Below are positions 18,169 to 27,683 of a stretch of 64,000 nucleotides of DNA, in pieces. The notes below the pieces were generated by a model. That model was not told the DNA's origin. It made no database searches and worked only from the letters and a program-made list of their open reading frames with translations. Origin of the DNA: Rhizobium sp. NFR07 (lineage in GTDB: Bacteria > Pseudomonadota > Alphaproteobacteria > Rhizobiales > Rhizobiaceae); the NCBI RefSeq assembly GCF_900111905.1, contig NZ_FOKM01000008.1, forward strand, positions 124,001 to 188,000. Direction: 5' to 3'. Both the position numbers and the translations under genes were made by a program. Within the stretch, counting starts at the first letter, position 1; each line of letters starts with the position of its first letter.

Positions 18169-19116
18169 ATGCCTGTCTATATCGGCAAGCGACTGCTGGT
18201 CGCGATCCCGACCCTGTTGATCATCTCGATCTTCGTCTTCTCCCTGCAGAAACTGCTGCCCGGCGATCCTATCCTGGCCATGGCCGGTGAAGAGCGTGAT
18301 CCGGCAACCATCGAGTTCCTGCGCGAGAAGTATCGCCTCAACGATCCCATGCCGATCCAGTATATCAACTGGCTGGGCGGTGTCGTGACCGGCGATTTCG
18401 GCATTTCCCTCAGGACCAACCAGCCGGTGCTGGAGCTGATCGGCCAGAAGCTGCCGGTCACCATCCAGCTCGCCGTCATGGCCATGTTCTTCGCGATGAT
18501 CATCGGTATCCCGATCGGCATTCTCGCAGCGGTCAAGAAGAACACCTGGATCGATTACACCGCCAACATCATTGCGCTGTCCGGTCTTTCCATTCCCAAT
18601 TTCTGGCTCGGCATCATGCTGATCCTGCTTGTCTCGGTTCAGCTCGGCTGGCTGCCGGCCTCGGGCTACGAATCGATCTTCGTCGATCCGGTCCGCTCGA
18701 TCGAGACGATGATCATGCCGGCCTTCGTGCTCGGCAATGCGCTGGCCGCCACCCTGATGCGCCATACGCGCTCGGCCATGGTCGCGGTCCTGAGCTCGGA
18801 TTACATCCGCACCGCGCGCGCCAAGGGACTTTCTCCCTGGGAAGTCGTCATGTCGCACAGCTTCCGCAATGCGCTTCTGCCCGTCATCACGCTTCTCGCA
18901 CTGCTCTTCGGCGAATTGCTCGCCGGCGCGGTCCTGACCGAACAGATCTTCACCATTCCAGGCTTCGGCAAGATGACCGTCGATGCCGTGTTCACCCGCG
19001 ACTACGCCGTCGTCCAGGGCATCGTTCTGTGCACCGCTGTCGGCTTCATCCTGATGAACCTGCTCGCGGACATCGCCTATGTCCTGCTCAATCCGCGCCT
19101 CAGGGCGACTATCTGA
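18169..19116 (+). CDS. ABC transporter permease (DppB-like)
   Basis: A 315-residue inner-membrane protein with six helices and the DppB/OppB-type N-terminus YIGKRLLVAIPTLLIISIFV. The coupling EAA-type loop is SDYIRTARAKGLSPWEVVMS near residue 210. It ends DIAYVLLNPRLRATI, typical of the family. It pairs with the next gene to form the membrane channel. The ATG at 18169 follows a GAGGGCAATGCC stretch. Confidence 0.93.
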   Translation: MPVYIGKRLLVAIPTLLIISIFVFSLQKLLPGDPILAMAGEERDPATIEFLREKYRLNDPMPIQYINWLGGVVTGDFGISLRTNQPVLELIGQKLPVTIQLAVMAMFFAMIIGIPIGILAAVKKNTWIDYTANIIALSGLSIPNFWLGIMLILLVSVQLGWLPASGYESIFVDPVRSIETMIMPAFVLGNALAATLMRHTRSAMVAVLSSDYIRTARAKGLSPWEVVMSHSFRNALLPVITLLALLFGELLAGAVLTEQIFTIPGFGKMTVDAVFTRDYAVVQGIVLCTAVGFILMNLLADIAYVLLNPRLRATI

Positions 19117-19126
19117 GGCTGATGAT

Positions 19127-19999
19127 ATGACTGCACTCAATTCCACCATTCCCGTCCCGGTCAAGCGACAGGAAAGCCGCGCCTGGAAGAAGATGAAGCG
19201 CAACAAGTCGGCGCTCGTCGGCCTTGTCGTCGTCCTTTTCTTCACCATCCTCGCCGCTGCCGCTCCGATCCTGCCGATCCCCGATCCGGTCGCCACCAGC
19301 TGGGGTGCGATCCGCAAGGCGCCGTCTGCCGCTCACTGGCTCGGCACGGACGATCTCGGCCGCGACATCCTTTCGCGCATGATCTGGGGTGCGCAGGCCT
19401 CGCTGATGGCCGGCGTCATCTCCGTCCTCATCGCCGTCGTCATCGGCGTGCCCTTCGGCCTGATCTCCGGTTATTTCGGCGGCTGGGTCGACATGGTGAT
19501 TTCCCGTGTCACCGAAGCACTTCTCGCCATGCCGTTCCTCATCATGGCGATCGCGCTCGCGGCCTTCCTTGGCCCGAGTCTGACCAATGCGATGATTGCC
19601 ATCGGCCTTTCGGCCATGCCGATCTTCGTGCGGCTGACCCGCGGCCAGGTGCTTGCCGTCAAGACGGAGGATTATGTCGAGGGTGCCCGTTCGATCGGTC
19701 TCAACCACGTCGACATCATGACTCGCTACATCCTGCCCAACGTCTTTGCTCCGATCATCGTTCAGGCGACGTTGACGGTGGCGACCGCCATCATCGCGGA
19801 AGCAAGCCTGTCCTTCCTCGGCCTCGGCCAGCAGGCGCCGGCGCCTTCCTGGGGCTCGATGCTCAACACCGCCAAGAACTTCCTCAGCCAGGCGCCGTGG
19901 ATGACGCTGTGGCCCGGTATCGCGATCTTCCTCGTCGTTATCGGCTTCAACCTGCTCGGCGACGGTCTGCGCGATGCGCTCGACCCGCGTGAAAATTAA
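19127..19999 (+). CDS. ABC transporter permease (DppC-like)
   Basis: A 290-residue permease starting MTALNSTIPVPVKRQESRAW. The DppC/OppC N-terminal domain is present (WKKMKRNKSALVGLVVVLFF), then HWLGTDDLGRDILSRMIWGA, a very characteristic segment. The EAA loop is TEDYVEGARSIGLNHVDIMT. It is 10 bases from the previous gene, so the two permeases are translated together. The frame is open upstream, but the start at 19127 matches family length. Confidence 0.93.
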   Translation: MTALNSTIPVPVKRQESRAWKKMKRNKSALVGLVVVLFFTILAAAAPILPIPDPVATSWGAIRKAPSAAHWLGTDDLGRDILSRMIWGAQASLMAGVISVLIAVVIGVPFGLISGYFGGWVDMVISRVTEALLAMPFLIMAIALAAFLGPSLTNAMIAIGLSAMPIFVRLTRGQVLAVKTEDYVEGARSIGLNHVDIMTRYILPNVFAPIIVQATLTVATAIIAEASLSFLGLGQQAPAPSWGSMLNTAKNFLSQAPWMTLWPGIAIFLVVIGFNLLGDGLRDALDPREN

Positions 20000-20017
20000 T
20001 TCTCAAGGAATGCGATA

Positions 20018-21802
20018 ATGAGTGACTTTACGACACGACCCGAAATCCTTGGCACCTTTGGCGTCGTCACCTCCACCCACTGGATTGCGTCCGCCGTCGG
20101 CATGGCGATCCTCGAAAAAGGTGGCAATGCCTTCGACGCGGCTGTCGCGACCGGCTTCGTGCTGCAGATCGTCGAGCCGCATCTCTGCGGTCCGGGTGGC
20201 GACATGCCGGCCGTCTTCTACTCGAAGAAGACTGACAAGGTGGAAGTCATCTGCGCCCAGGGCCCGGCTCCGGCAGGCGCCACGATCGAGCACTATACCG
20301 ACGAAGGGCTGAAGCTGATCCCCGGCGACGGCCTGCTCGCCACCGTCATTCCGGGCGCCTTCGACGGCTGGATGCTGATGCTGCGCGACTACGGCACGAT
20401 GACCGTCCGCGACGTGTTGGAACCGGCGATCTATTACGCCGAGCACGGCCACCCGACGCTGCCGCGGGTATCGAACACCATCAAGGGCCTGGCCGATTTC
20501 TTCCAGAAGGAATGGCCGACCTCCTATGAGACCTGGCTTCCGGGCGGTTCCGCGCCTGAGCCGCTCGCCAACTTCAAGAATCCGGTTCTGGCGGAAACCT
20601 ACAAGCGCATCATCGCCGAGTCGGAAGCCAGAACCGGCCGAGAAAACCAGGTGGAAGCAGCGCGCGACGCCTTCTATCGCGGCTTCGTCGCCGAGACGAT
20701 CGACACCTACCTCAAGACCGCCGAAGTCATGGATGCCAGCGGCTCCAAGCACAAGGGCGTGCTGACGGCCGAGGACATGGCCGGCTGGAGCGCCACGGTC
20801 GAAGCGCCGCAGACGCTCGACTACCAGGACTGGACGATCGCCAAGACGCCGGCCTGGGGGCAGGGGCCTGTCCTTCTGCAGTCTCTCGCATTGCTGAAGG
20901 GCTTCGATCTCGCGGCGATGGACCCGTCAGGCCCGGATTTCGTCCACACGATCGTGGAAGCCATGAAGCTCGCCTATGCCGACCGCGAGGTCTATTACGG
21001 CGATCCGGAATTCGGCCAGATCCCGGCCGAGTATCTGCTCTCGGAAGGCTACAATTCGGAGCGCCGCAAGCTGATCGGCCCGACCGCCTCGATGGAGCTG
21101 CGTCCGGGCACCGTGCCCGGCTATGATCGTCAGGTAGACGCGACCATGGCCATGCTCGCGGAGATGAGCGGCACCGGCACGGTCTACGAGCCGACCATGT
21201 CGCATCTTACCGAAAAGCGCGGCGATACCGTCCATATCGACGTCATCGACCGCTGGGGCAACATGGTTTCGACCACGCCGTCGGGCGGCTGGCTGCAGTC
21301 GTCGCCGATCGTGCCGGGTCTCGGCTTTGCGCTCAATTCCCGCGCTCAGATGTTCTGGCTGAAGGAAGGCCTGCCGACCTCGCTCGCTCCGGGCAAGCGC
21401 CCGCGCACGACACTGACGCCTTCGCTGGCGCTGCATCAGGGCAGGCCCTCGATGGTCTTCGGTACGCCGGGTGGCGACCAGCAGGACCAGTGGCAGTTGC
21501 CCTTCTTCCTGCGTTATGCCCATCACGGCAAGAACCTGCAGGCGGCCATCGACATGCCGCTCTTCCATACGTCCCACTTCCCGGGTTCGTTCTACCCGCG
21601 CACCAGTTCGCCGGGCGAGATCATGGTGGAAAGCTCGATCGGCGAGGCGACGCTCGAAGAGCTTCGTCGTCGCGGCCACAAGGTCAAGGTCGCCGATCCG
21701 TGGACGGTTGGTCGTCTCACGGCTGCCCGCCGCGATGCCGACGGCCTGCTGCGTGCCGCCGCAACCCCGCGCCTGATGCAGGCCTATGCGATCGGGCGCT
21801 GA
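20018..21802 (+). CDS. Gamma-glutamyltransferase family protein (Ntn hydrolase)
   Basis: A 594-residue protein with the full GGT layout. The large-subunit part starts GTFGVVTSTHWIASAVGMAI and contains ILEKGGNAFDAAVATGFVLQ. The autoprocessing site is GDTVHIDVIDRWGNMV, where Thr404 should become the N-terminal nucleophile of the small subunit. Oxyanion and binding segments LQSSPIVPGLGFALN and PGKRPRTTLTPSLAL follow. Known GGTs cleave glutathione and other gamma-glutamyl amides. Most are exported, but this one has no signal peptide and so should be cytoplasmic, acting on what the adjacent importer brings in. Confidence 0.9.
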   Translation: MSDFTTRPEILGTFGVVTSTHWIASAVGMAILEKGGNAFDAAVATGFVLQIVEPHLCGPGGDMPAVFYSKKTDKVEVICAQGPAPAGATIEHYTDEGLKLIPGDGLLATVIPGAFDGWMLMLRDYGTMTVRDVLEPAIYYAEHGHPTLPRVSNTIKGLADFFQKEWPTSYETWLPGGSAPEPLANFKNPVLAETYKRIIAESEARTGRENQVEAARDAFYRGFVAETIDTYLKTAEVMDASGSKHKGVLTAEDMAGWSATVEAPQTLDYQDWTIAKTPAWGQGPVLLQSLALLKGFDLAAMDPSGPDFVHTIVEAMKLAYADREVYYGDPEFGQIPAEYLLSEGYNSERRKLIGPTASMELRPGTVPGYDRQVDATMAMLAEMSGTGTVYEPTMSHLTEKRGDTVHIDVIDRWGNMVSTTPSGGWLQSSPIVPGLGFALNSRAQMFWLKEGLPTSLAPGKRPRTTLTPSLALHQGRPSMVFGTPGGDQQDQWQLPFFLRYAHHGKNLQAAIDMPLFHTSHFPGSFYPRTSSPGEIMVESSIGEATLEELRRRGHKVKVADPWTVGRLTAARRDADGLLRAAATPRLMQAYAIGR

Positions 21803-21805
21803 TCC

Positions 21806-22570
21806 ATGACCTGGTCGATCGTCGCACGCGATCCAAGGACGGGCCATATGGGCATCGCCGTCGCCAGCCGCTTCTTCGCGGTCGGCGGCACGGTGCCGCA
21901 TATCAAGGGCAGGGTGGGGGCAATCGCCACCCAGGCCTTTGTCAGCCCGCTTTACGGCACTGATGGCCTGACGCTTCTCGCTGAAGGCAAGTCGCCGGAC
22001 GAGATCATCGCGACGCTCACCTCCCGCGACGTCGGCTTTCGCCAGCGCCAGATGCATCTGATAGACGCCGACGGCCGCAACGCCGCCTTTACCGGTGAAA
22101 AATGCGTCGATTGGGCCGGCCATCTTGTGGATGAAAACGTCTCGGTCGCCGGCAACATGCTAGCCGGTCCCGAGGTGATTGCCGCGACACTGCGGGTCTA
22201 CAAGGACCGTGCTTCATCTGGTGCGCCAATGGCCGAATGCCTGCTGGACGCCATGGATGCCGGCGAGGCGGCCGGTGGCGACAAGCGCGGCCGGCAGTCG
22301 GCGGCGGTCGTCATCTATCGCGATCAGGATTACCCCTGGCTGCGCATCCATGCCGATGACCACGCCGAACCGCTGGTGGAACTGCGCCGGCTCTATGCCG
22401 TGGCTCAGGAGCGCTACCTGCACGTGGCCGAGACCATGCCGACCCGCGACAACCCGCACGGCATGATCGACCGGACTGTCATCGATCAGAAAATCGCAGC
22501 CCTCGAGGCTGTCCGCGACGCGGAAGGCCGTGCCTCCGCATCCTTTGCTACCGCGTGGAAACCACTATGA
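21806..22570 (+). CDS. DUF1028 family protein, putative Ntn hydrolase
   Basis: A 254-residue protein starting MTWSIVARDPRTGHMGIAVA, the DUF1028 signature, followed by GAIATQAFVSPLYGTDGLTL. From memory, this family is placed in the Ntn-hydrolase clan; removal of Met1 would expose Thr2 as the nucleophile. A central GRQSAAVVIYRDQDYPW and the helical tail are also family-like. No enzyme activity is established. It begins 3 bases after the GGT-family gene and its stop codon overlaps the next start (ATGA), so it belongs firmly to this operon. Confidence 0.88.
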   Translation: MTWSIVARDPRTGHMGIAVASRFFAVGGTVPHIKGRVGAIATQAFVSPLYGTDGLTLLAEGKSPDEIIATLTSRDVGFRQRQMHLIDADGRNAAFTGEKCVDWAGHLVDENVSVAGNMLAGPEVIAATLRVYKDRASSGAPMAECLLDAMDAGEAAGGDKRGRQSAAVVIYRDQDYPWLRIHADDHAEPLVELRRLYAVAQERYLHVAETMPTRDNPHGMIDRTVIDQKIAALEAVRDAEGRASASFATAWKPL

Positions 22571-24378
22571 CCCAAGCTCCCGTCCTTTCCGTCAAGAACC
22601 TCTCCACTTCCTTCCTGGTTGACGGCCAATGGAAGAGCGTGGTGCGCAACATGTCCTTCGACGTCGCGCCGGGTGAAACCGTTGCCATCGTCGGTGAAAG
22701 CGGCTCCGGCAAGTCCGTCACGTCTCTGTCGCTGATGCGTCTCCTGGCGCCGGCATCGAGCCGCATCGAAGGCGAGGTCATGCTGAATGGCCGCAATCTC
22801 CTCGCTCTCTCCGAGCAGGAAATGCGTGCCGTGCGCGGCAACGAAGTCTCGATGATCTTCCAGGAGCCGATGACCTCGCTCAATCCGATCTTCACCATCG
22901 GCCGGCAGATCTCGGAGGTCCTCGTCCGCCACAAGGCGATGTCGAAGACCGAGGCGCGCGCCGAGACGATCCGCCTTCTCGAAAAGGTACGCATCCCGAA
23001 TGCCGCCGGCCGCTTCGACGAATATCCTCACCAGTTTTCCGGCGGCATGCGCCAACGCGTGATGATCGCGATGGCGCTCGCTTCACGTCCCAAGCTCCTG
23101 ATCGCCGACGAGCCGACGACGGCGCTCGACGTCACCATCCAGGGACAGATCCTTGACCTGATCAAGATCCTGCAGGAAGAGGAGGGCATGTCGGTCCTCT
23201 TTATCACCCACGACATGGGCGTTGTCGCCGAGATCGCCGACCGCACCATCGTCATGTTCCGCGGCGATGAAGTCGAGACCGGCCCGACCGAAGACATTTT
23301 TCACCGCGGCAAGCATCCTTACACCCGAGCCCTTCTGTCGGCCGTGCCGAAGCTCGGCTCGATGCAGGGCCGCCAGTGGCCGACGCGCTTCCCGGTGCTC
23401 GATGCGACGACCGGCGAGACGGCGGAGCCGGTCGAGGTCGCCGACACCGTTGCCGGCGGCAAGACACCGGTCCTGCAGGTGAAGAACCTCGTCACCCGTT
23501 TCCCGATCCGCTCGGGCCTCCTGTCGCGCCAGACCGGCGCCGTGCATGCAGTCGAAAACGTCTCCTTCGATCTCTTCCAGGGAGAGACCCTGTCACTGGT
23601 CGGTGAATCCGGCTGCGGCAAGTCGACGACAGGCCGCTCGATCATGCGCCTCGTCGAGCCGACCGCCGGCGACGTGTCGCTCGACGGCTATGATGTCATG
23701 AAGCTTGATACGGTCGCCCTGCGCAACATGCGCAAGTCCGTCCAGATGATCTTCCAGGATCCATTCTCCTCGCTCAACCCGCGGATGACGGTCGGTACCG
23801 CCATCTCCGAACCCTTCATCAAGCACAAGCTCGGCACCGCCAGGCAGGCGAAGGAGAAGACCGCCGATCTGCTCGAAAAGGTAGGTCTCTCCGCTGACAT
23901 GGCGTCGCGCTACCCGCACGAATTCTCCGGCGGCCAGCGTCAGCGTATCGCCATCGCCCGTGCGCTCGCCCTCGACCCGAAGGTGATCGTCGCCGACGAA
24001 AGCGTCTCGGCTCTCGACGTCTCGATCAAAGCGCAGGTCTGCAATCTGCTGCTAGAACTGCAGCAGAGCCTCAACCTCGCTTTCCTGTTCATCTCGCATG
24101 ACATGGCCGTGGTCGAGCGTGTGAGCCACCGCGTTGCGGTCATGTATCTTGGCGAAATCGTCGAGATCGGCCCGCGTGCCGCAGTTTTCGACAACCCGCA
24201 GCATCCCTATACGAAGAAGCTGATGTCGGCCGTGCCGGTGCCGGATCCCGCCCGCCGCGGCATCCGCCGGGGCATTTCCAACGACGAACTCAAAAGCCCG
24301 ATCCGCGGCATGGATTACAAGCCGCCGGTCAGGGAGTATCGCGAGGTCTCGGAAGGTCACCTTGTTCAGGTGGCATGA
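22567..24378 (+). CDS. Dipeptide-type ABC transporter ATP-binding protein (two fused ATPase domains)
   Basis: A 603-residue protein containing two complete ATPase domains, a DppD-DppF fusion. The first has Walker [16 protein letters not shown] (residues about 42-56), signature [15 protein letters not shown] and Walker [13 protein letters not shown]. The second has Walker [16 protein letters not shown], signature [15 protein letters not shown] and [12 protein letters not shown]. Each ends with an oligopeptide-type C-terminal extension ([19 protein letters not shown]). It powers the importer whose other parts precede it. The ATG at 22567 overlaps the previous stop. Confidence 0.95.
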   Translation: MTQAPVLSVKNLSTSFLVDGQWKSVVRNMSFDVAPGETVAIVGESGSGKSVTSLSLMRLLAPASSRIEGEVMLNGRNLLALSEQEMRAVRGNEVSMIFQEPMTSLNPIFTIGRQISEVLVRHKAMSKTEARAETIRLLEKVRIPNAAGRFDEYPHQFSGGMRQRVMIAMALASRPKLLIADEPTTALDVTIQGQILDLIKILQEEEGMSVLFITHDMGVVAEIADRTIVMFRGDEVETGPTEDIFHRGKHPYTRALLSAVPKLGSMQGRQWPTRFPVLDATTGETAEPVEVADTVAGGKTPVLQVKNLVTRFPIRSGLLSRQTGAVHAVENVSFDLFQGETLSLVGESGCGKSTTGRSIMRLVEPTAGDVSLDGYDVMKLDTVALRNMRKSVQMIFQDPFSSLNPRMTVGTAISEPFIKHKLGTARQAKEKTADLLEKVGLSADMASRYPHEFSGGQRQRIAIARALALDPKVIVADESVSALDVSIKAQVCNLLLELQQSLNLAFLFISHDMAVVERVSHRVAVMYLGEIVEIGPRAAVFDNPQHPYTKKLMSAVPVPDPARRGIRRGISNDELKSPIRGMDYKPPVREYREVSEGHLVQVA

Positions 24379-24390
24379 GGATAATCGAAA

Positions 24391-24414
24391 AGCCGGCCTT
24401 CGTGCCGGCTTTTT
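24391..24414 (+). terminator. Terminator of the peptide importer operon
   Basis: AGCCGGC (24391-24397), 6-base loop CTTCGT, GCCGGCT (24404-24410), then TTTT. It closes the gntR-to-ATPase operon 12 bases after its last stop. Confidence 0.9.
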
Positions 24415-24427
24415 GCTAGGCGCGCGG

Positions 24428-24457
24428 TAGTCCCTATCGTCAGCCGGACTAGATAGG
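24428..24457. other. Two overlapping dyads downstream of the operon
   Basis: TAGTCC (24428-24433) pairs with GGACTA (24446-24451), and CCTATC (24433-24438) pairs with GATAGG (24452-24457). The arms interleave, so only one hairpin can form at a time, or two DNA operators overlap. The 290-base gap before the AraC gene holds no ORF with an RBS. Confidence 0.4.
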
Positions 24458-24668
24458 CTCTGTGTTGGTTCAGGCTGCCGAGTTTTTGTTGATTGAAGGA
24501 CGCTACTTTCCCGGTTGAATTGTACACGAACATCATTTCGCTTGGCCGACAATAACAAGGTCGCAGCTATCATGGATCGACGAATACAGGCGCTTGGATG
24601 ACGCTCATCCGGGCGTCGTGCCGTTTGTGATCAATGGACTGATGCCACCCTACAGGATCGGAATATTG

Positions 24669-25577
24669 ATGCCTCTGTCCCACGTTGCTCTGAACGCCCA
24701 CAATGACCTGCCCGGCGCGATGAAGGAATGCAGCTTGCGGGCAGGCTGGCGCTCGCTTCTTCTGCGTCGCTATGAGGAGCCGCCGGCGGCCGAGGAGTTC
24801 ACCACACGCCCGACCACTGAACACCTGATCGTCCTTGTCGTGGATGGGGCTTGCGATATCGAGGGTCGCTATCATGGCAGATGGCATGAGACGAGCTATC
24901 GCGCAGGCAGCATCGGCATGACCGCGCCTGGCGAGGAGGTAACCCTGCGCTGGCGTGACAATGGCATGCACACCACGCTCCAGCTGCACCTGCCGGAAGC
25001 CATCATTCGCAGCGTTCACGACGATCTGGTCGATCGCGGCATGCGTCCTTCTCCGATGCCCCATCGGCTGAGCTACGATGATCAGCTGATCGCCCAGTCG
25101 CTTCTGTCGCTATCTGCCGCAATGTCGGAAGGCGCACCGGATCTCTATGCCGAGACGGTGGCGCATTTTCTCGCAAGCCACCTCTTCATACGCCATGCGG
25201 AGGCGTCACCGGTGGCGACGAAAAACATCGATGACCCCCGGATCCGTCGTCTGGATGAATTCATGCGGGAAAACCTCGGCAGTGCCATCTCGCTGGAAGA
25301 TGCTGCGACAGTCGCCGGCATCAGCCGCTTTCATCTCGTGCGGCTGTTCCGCAAGATCCACGGTGAAACTCCGTATCGGCGGCTGACCCGCATGCGGATC
25401 GAAGAAGCGAAGCGGCAGCTTGCGCAGGGCCGGGAAAGCGTCACGGAAATAGCGTTCATCTGCGGCTATGAAAATCCGGCTCACTTCGCTTCGGCCTTTC
25501 GCCGATGGGTCGGAGCCTCTCCAAGCGAGTATCGCGGCCAGTTTTACAAGTTCTGCGCGGCAGATTCACAGGATTGA
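24669..25577 (+). CDS. AraC family transcriptional regulator
   Basis: About 302 residues. The C-terminal double helix-turn-helix is intact: RRLDEFMRENLGSAISLEDA, TVAGISRFHLVRLFRKIHGE and TPYRRLTRMRIEEAKRQLAQ, then VTEIAFICGYENPAHFASAF and RRWVGASPSEYR. The N-terminal 190 residues are a cupin-like ligand domain without a clear assignment. The ATG at 24669 has a GGAT/CGGAA stretch upstream; the frame is open back to a TTG at 24594. It lies 254 bases upstream of two SDR genes on the same strand and may regulate them. Confidence 0.87.
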   Translation: MPLSHVALNAHNDLPGAMKECSLRAGWRSLLLRRYEEPPAAEEFTTRPTTEHLIVLVVDGACDIEGRYHGRWHETSYRAGSIGMTAPGEEVTLRWRDNGMHTTLQLHLPEAIIRSVHDDLVDRGMRPSPMPHRLSYDDQLIAQSLLSLSAAMSEGAPDLYAETVAHFLASHLFIRHAEASPVATKNIDDPRIRRLDEFMRENLGSAISLEDAATVAGISRFHLVRLFRKIHGETPYRRLTRMRIEEAKRQLAQGRESVTEIAFICGYENPAHFASAFRRWVGASPSEYRGQFYKFCAADSQD

Positions 25578-25831
25578 GCAATTCTGCGAAAGCATAAGGC
25601 AATAAGCCGGAAGCGTGCCGAAACCATGGCTGGTATGGCTATTCATAGTAGCTCTCTCGCTGGTTTCAGCAGTGCCGCCGGCGGTCGTTCGGATGCTCCG
25701 TTTCTCACTGTCCGATTGTAGCTTCAGCTCCTCGGGACTAGCGGCGGTATCTCGGGACGCACCGCGCCGTCATCGCCGCTTTCAAGCCTGAACCAGCAGT
25801 GGGTCCTACCGCAGTTTATGGGAGAAACATC

Positions 25832-26572
25832 ATGAGCAATGCGCATCAGAGAAATGCAATCGTAACCGGTGGCTCGAAGGGTATAGGCGCCGCGATCGCC
25901 AGAAGGCTCGCGCGGGACGGGTTTGCCGTCAGCGTCAACTACGGGCATGACCGGGATGCGGCGGAAGCGGTGGTCGCGGAAATCATCCAATCCGGTGGGC
26001 AGGCCATCGCGGTTCAGGCGGATCTCGCCGACCGCAGCAGCATGGCGACGTTGTTCAACGCGGCGGAACAGATATTCGGCGGCGTCGACGTGCTGGTCAA
26101 CAATGCCGGTACCATGCCGCTCAGCCCGCTCGCGGATGTGGACGATGATCAGTTCGACCGCATCGTCGGGCTTAATCTCGGCGGTGTCTTTCGCGGCATG
26201 CGCGAGGCCGCCCGGCGGATGCGGGAAGGCGGTCGCGTGATCAGCTTCTCGTCGACCGTCGTTGGCCTCTATCAGCCCACTTACGGTGTCTACGCAGCCA
26301 CCAAGGCGGCAATCGAAGCGATGACCCACATCCTCGCCAAGGAACTTGCTCCCCGTGGCATCACCGTCAACGCGGTCGCCCCGGGTCCCGTGGATACCGG
26401 GCTGTTCAGGCACGGCAAATCGCCTGAACAGATCGCCGCCATCGAGAAGATGAATCCCTTCGGTCGGCTGGGCCAGCCTGACGATATCGCCTCGGTGATC
26501 GCCTTTCTGGCCGGGCCGGATGGCGGCTGGGTCAATGGCCAAACCATTCGCGCCAATGGCGGCGTGGTCTGA
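25832..26572 (+). CDS. Short-chain dehydrogenase/reductase (SDR)
   Basis: A 246-residue classical SDR. The cofactor motif is TGGSKGIGAAIA (residues about 12-23), NNAG is at about 90, the catalytic Ser lies in ISFSSTVVG, and the Y-x-x-x-K motif is YAATK. The C-terminus GWVNGQTIRANGGVV is typical of 3-oxoacyl-ACP-reductase-like SDRs, which often act on other carbonyls. GGGAGAAA precedes the ATG at 25832. It forms a pair with the next SDR (29-base gap). Confidence 0.9.
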   Translation: MSNAHQRNAIVTGGSKGIGAAIARRLARDGFAVSVNYGHDRDAAEAVVAEIIQSGGQAIAVQADLADRSSMATLFNAAEQIFGGVDVLVNNAGTMPLSPLADVDDDQFDRIVGLNLGGVFRGMREAARRMREGGRVISFSSTVVGLYQPTYGVYAATKAAIEAMTHILAKELAPRGITVNAVAPGPVDTGLFRHGKSPEQIAAIEKMNPFGRLGQPDDIASVIAFLAGPDGGWVNGQTIRANGGVV

Positions 26573-26601
26573 TCAATCCGATAGTCAGAAGGAAGTTCGA
26601 C

Positions 26602-27516
26602 ATGACACAGATCGCACTTGTAACGGGCGCATCGAGCGGCTTCGGCCGGATGATCGCGTCTGACCTGGCCGCAGCCGGTATCACCAGCTACGCATCGATG
26701 CGCCACACCAAAGGCAGGAATGCGCAGGCGGTAAGCGAGATCGCGGCAGAAGCGAAGGAAAAGGGCACCGATTTTCGCACGATCGAGCTCGACGTGCAGG
26801 ACCAGGGTTCGATTGACACGGCGATCGAAAAGATCATCGCCGAGCACGGCAGGCTCGACATTCTCGTCCACAATGCCGGCCATATGGTGTGGGGGCCTCT
26901 CGAAGCTTTCACGCCGGAGCAGCTGGCCGAACTCTACGACGTCAACGTGCTTGGTTCGCAGCGCGTCAATCGGGCAGTTCTGCCCCACATGCGCAAGGCG
27001 CGGAGCGGGCTTTTGATCTGGGTGTCGAGCAGCAGCACGATGGGTGGCATCCCTCCTATGCTGGGGCCGTATTTTGCGGCCAAGGCGGGAATGGATCAGA
27101 TCGCGGTCTCTTACGCGCGAGAACTCGCCCCATTTGGCATTGAGACCTCGATCATGGTCCCGGGTGCCTATACCAAGGGGACCAATCACTTTGCCCATGC
27201 CGGCAGTCCCGCGGATACGTTGCGTGCGAGCGAATACACGGCCGGCTGGCCGAAGGACTTTTCCGACCGCATGCTGAAGGCGCTCGCCGCGACCGACCCG
27301 GAAGATTCGGATCCGACTGAGATCGGACGCGCGGTGGCCCGCATTGCCACCATGAAGCCCGGCACCCGTCCTTTCCGCACGGTAATCGACCCTGCGGATG
27401 ACGGTTCAGCCATAAGCTCGCCGGTCGTTGACCGAATCCGCAATGAGTTTCTTCACCGCATCGGCTTCCCGGAACTGGCACATATCGGCGAGCAACCGGC
27501 GGGCATGTGGAAATAG
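26602..27516 (+). CDS. Short-chain dehydrogenase/reductase (SDR)
   Basis: A 304-residue SDR of the longer classical type. Cofactor motif VTGASSGFGRMIA (residues about 7-19), HNAG near 92, serine in WVSSSSTMGG, and catalytic YFAAK near 155. The extended C-terminus (IGRAVARIATMKPGTRPFRT onward) is seen in SDRs acting on larger substrates. AGAAGGAAG is the RBS. It probably shares a transcript with the preceding SDR; the substrate is not predictable. Confidence 0.9.
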   Translation: MTQIALVTGASSGFGRMIASDLAAAGITSYASMRHTKGRNAQAVSEIAAEAKEKGTDFRTIELDVQDQGSIDTAIEKIIAEHGRLDILVHNAGHMVWGPLEAFTPEQLAELYDVNVLGSQRVNRAVLPHMRKARSGLLIWVSSSSTMGGIPPMLGPYFAAKAGMDQIAVSYARELAPFGIETSIMVPGAYTKGTNHFAHAGSPADTLRASEYTAGWPKDFSDRMLKALAATDPEDSDPTEIGRAVARIATMKPGTRPFRTVIDPADDGSAISSPVVDRIRNEFLHRIGFPELAHIGEQPAGMWK

Positions 27517-27524
27517 ATTTCATG

Positions 27525-27564
27525 GTCGCCGCGCCGTTCCCCAAACGAGCGGCGACTGGCTTTT
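27525..27564 (+). terminator. Terminator of the SDR pair
   Basis: GTCGCCGC (27525-27532) and GCGGCGAC (27549-27556) form a perfect 8-bp stem with a 16-base loop, followed by TGGCTTTTC. It lies 8 bases past the second SDR stop. Confidence 0.65.
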
Positions 27565-27683
27565 CTCGGGTAACACCGCCGCGTGTGGCCGATTGGCAGT
27601 CTTCGGTGCTGTCGGAAACTCCGATGCCATGCGAGTGTCACCAGTTTACATGCGGGGCGCAGAGTTCGACAACGGAGCGAGCC

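Noticed and set aside
16218..18170. 650-codon open frame opposite the dipeptide-type binding protein
   Set aside because: It is the antisense of gntR and the binding-protein gene, which carry clear family motifs; no recognisable domain on the minus strand.
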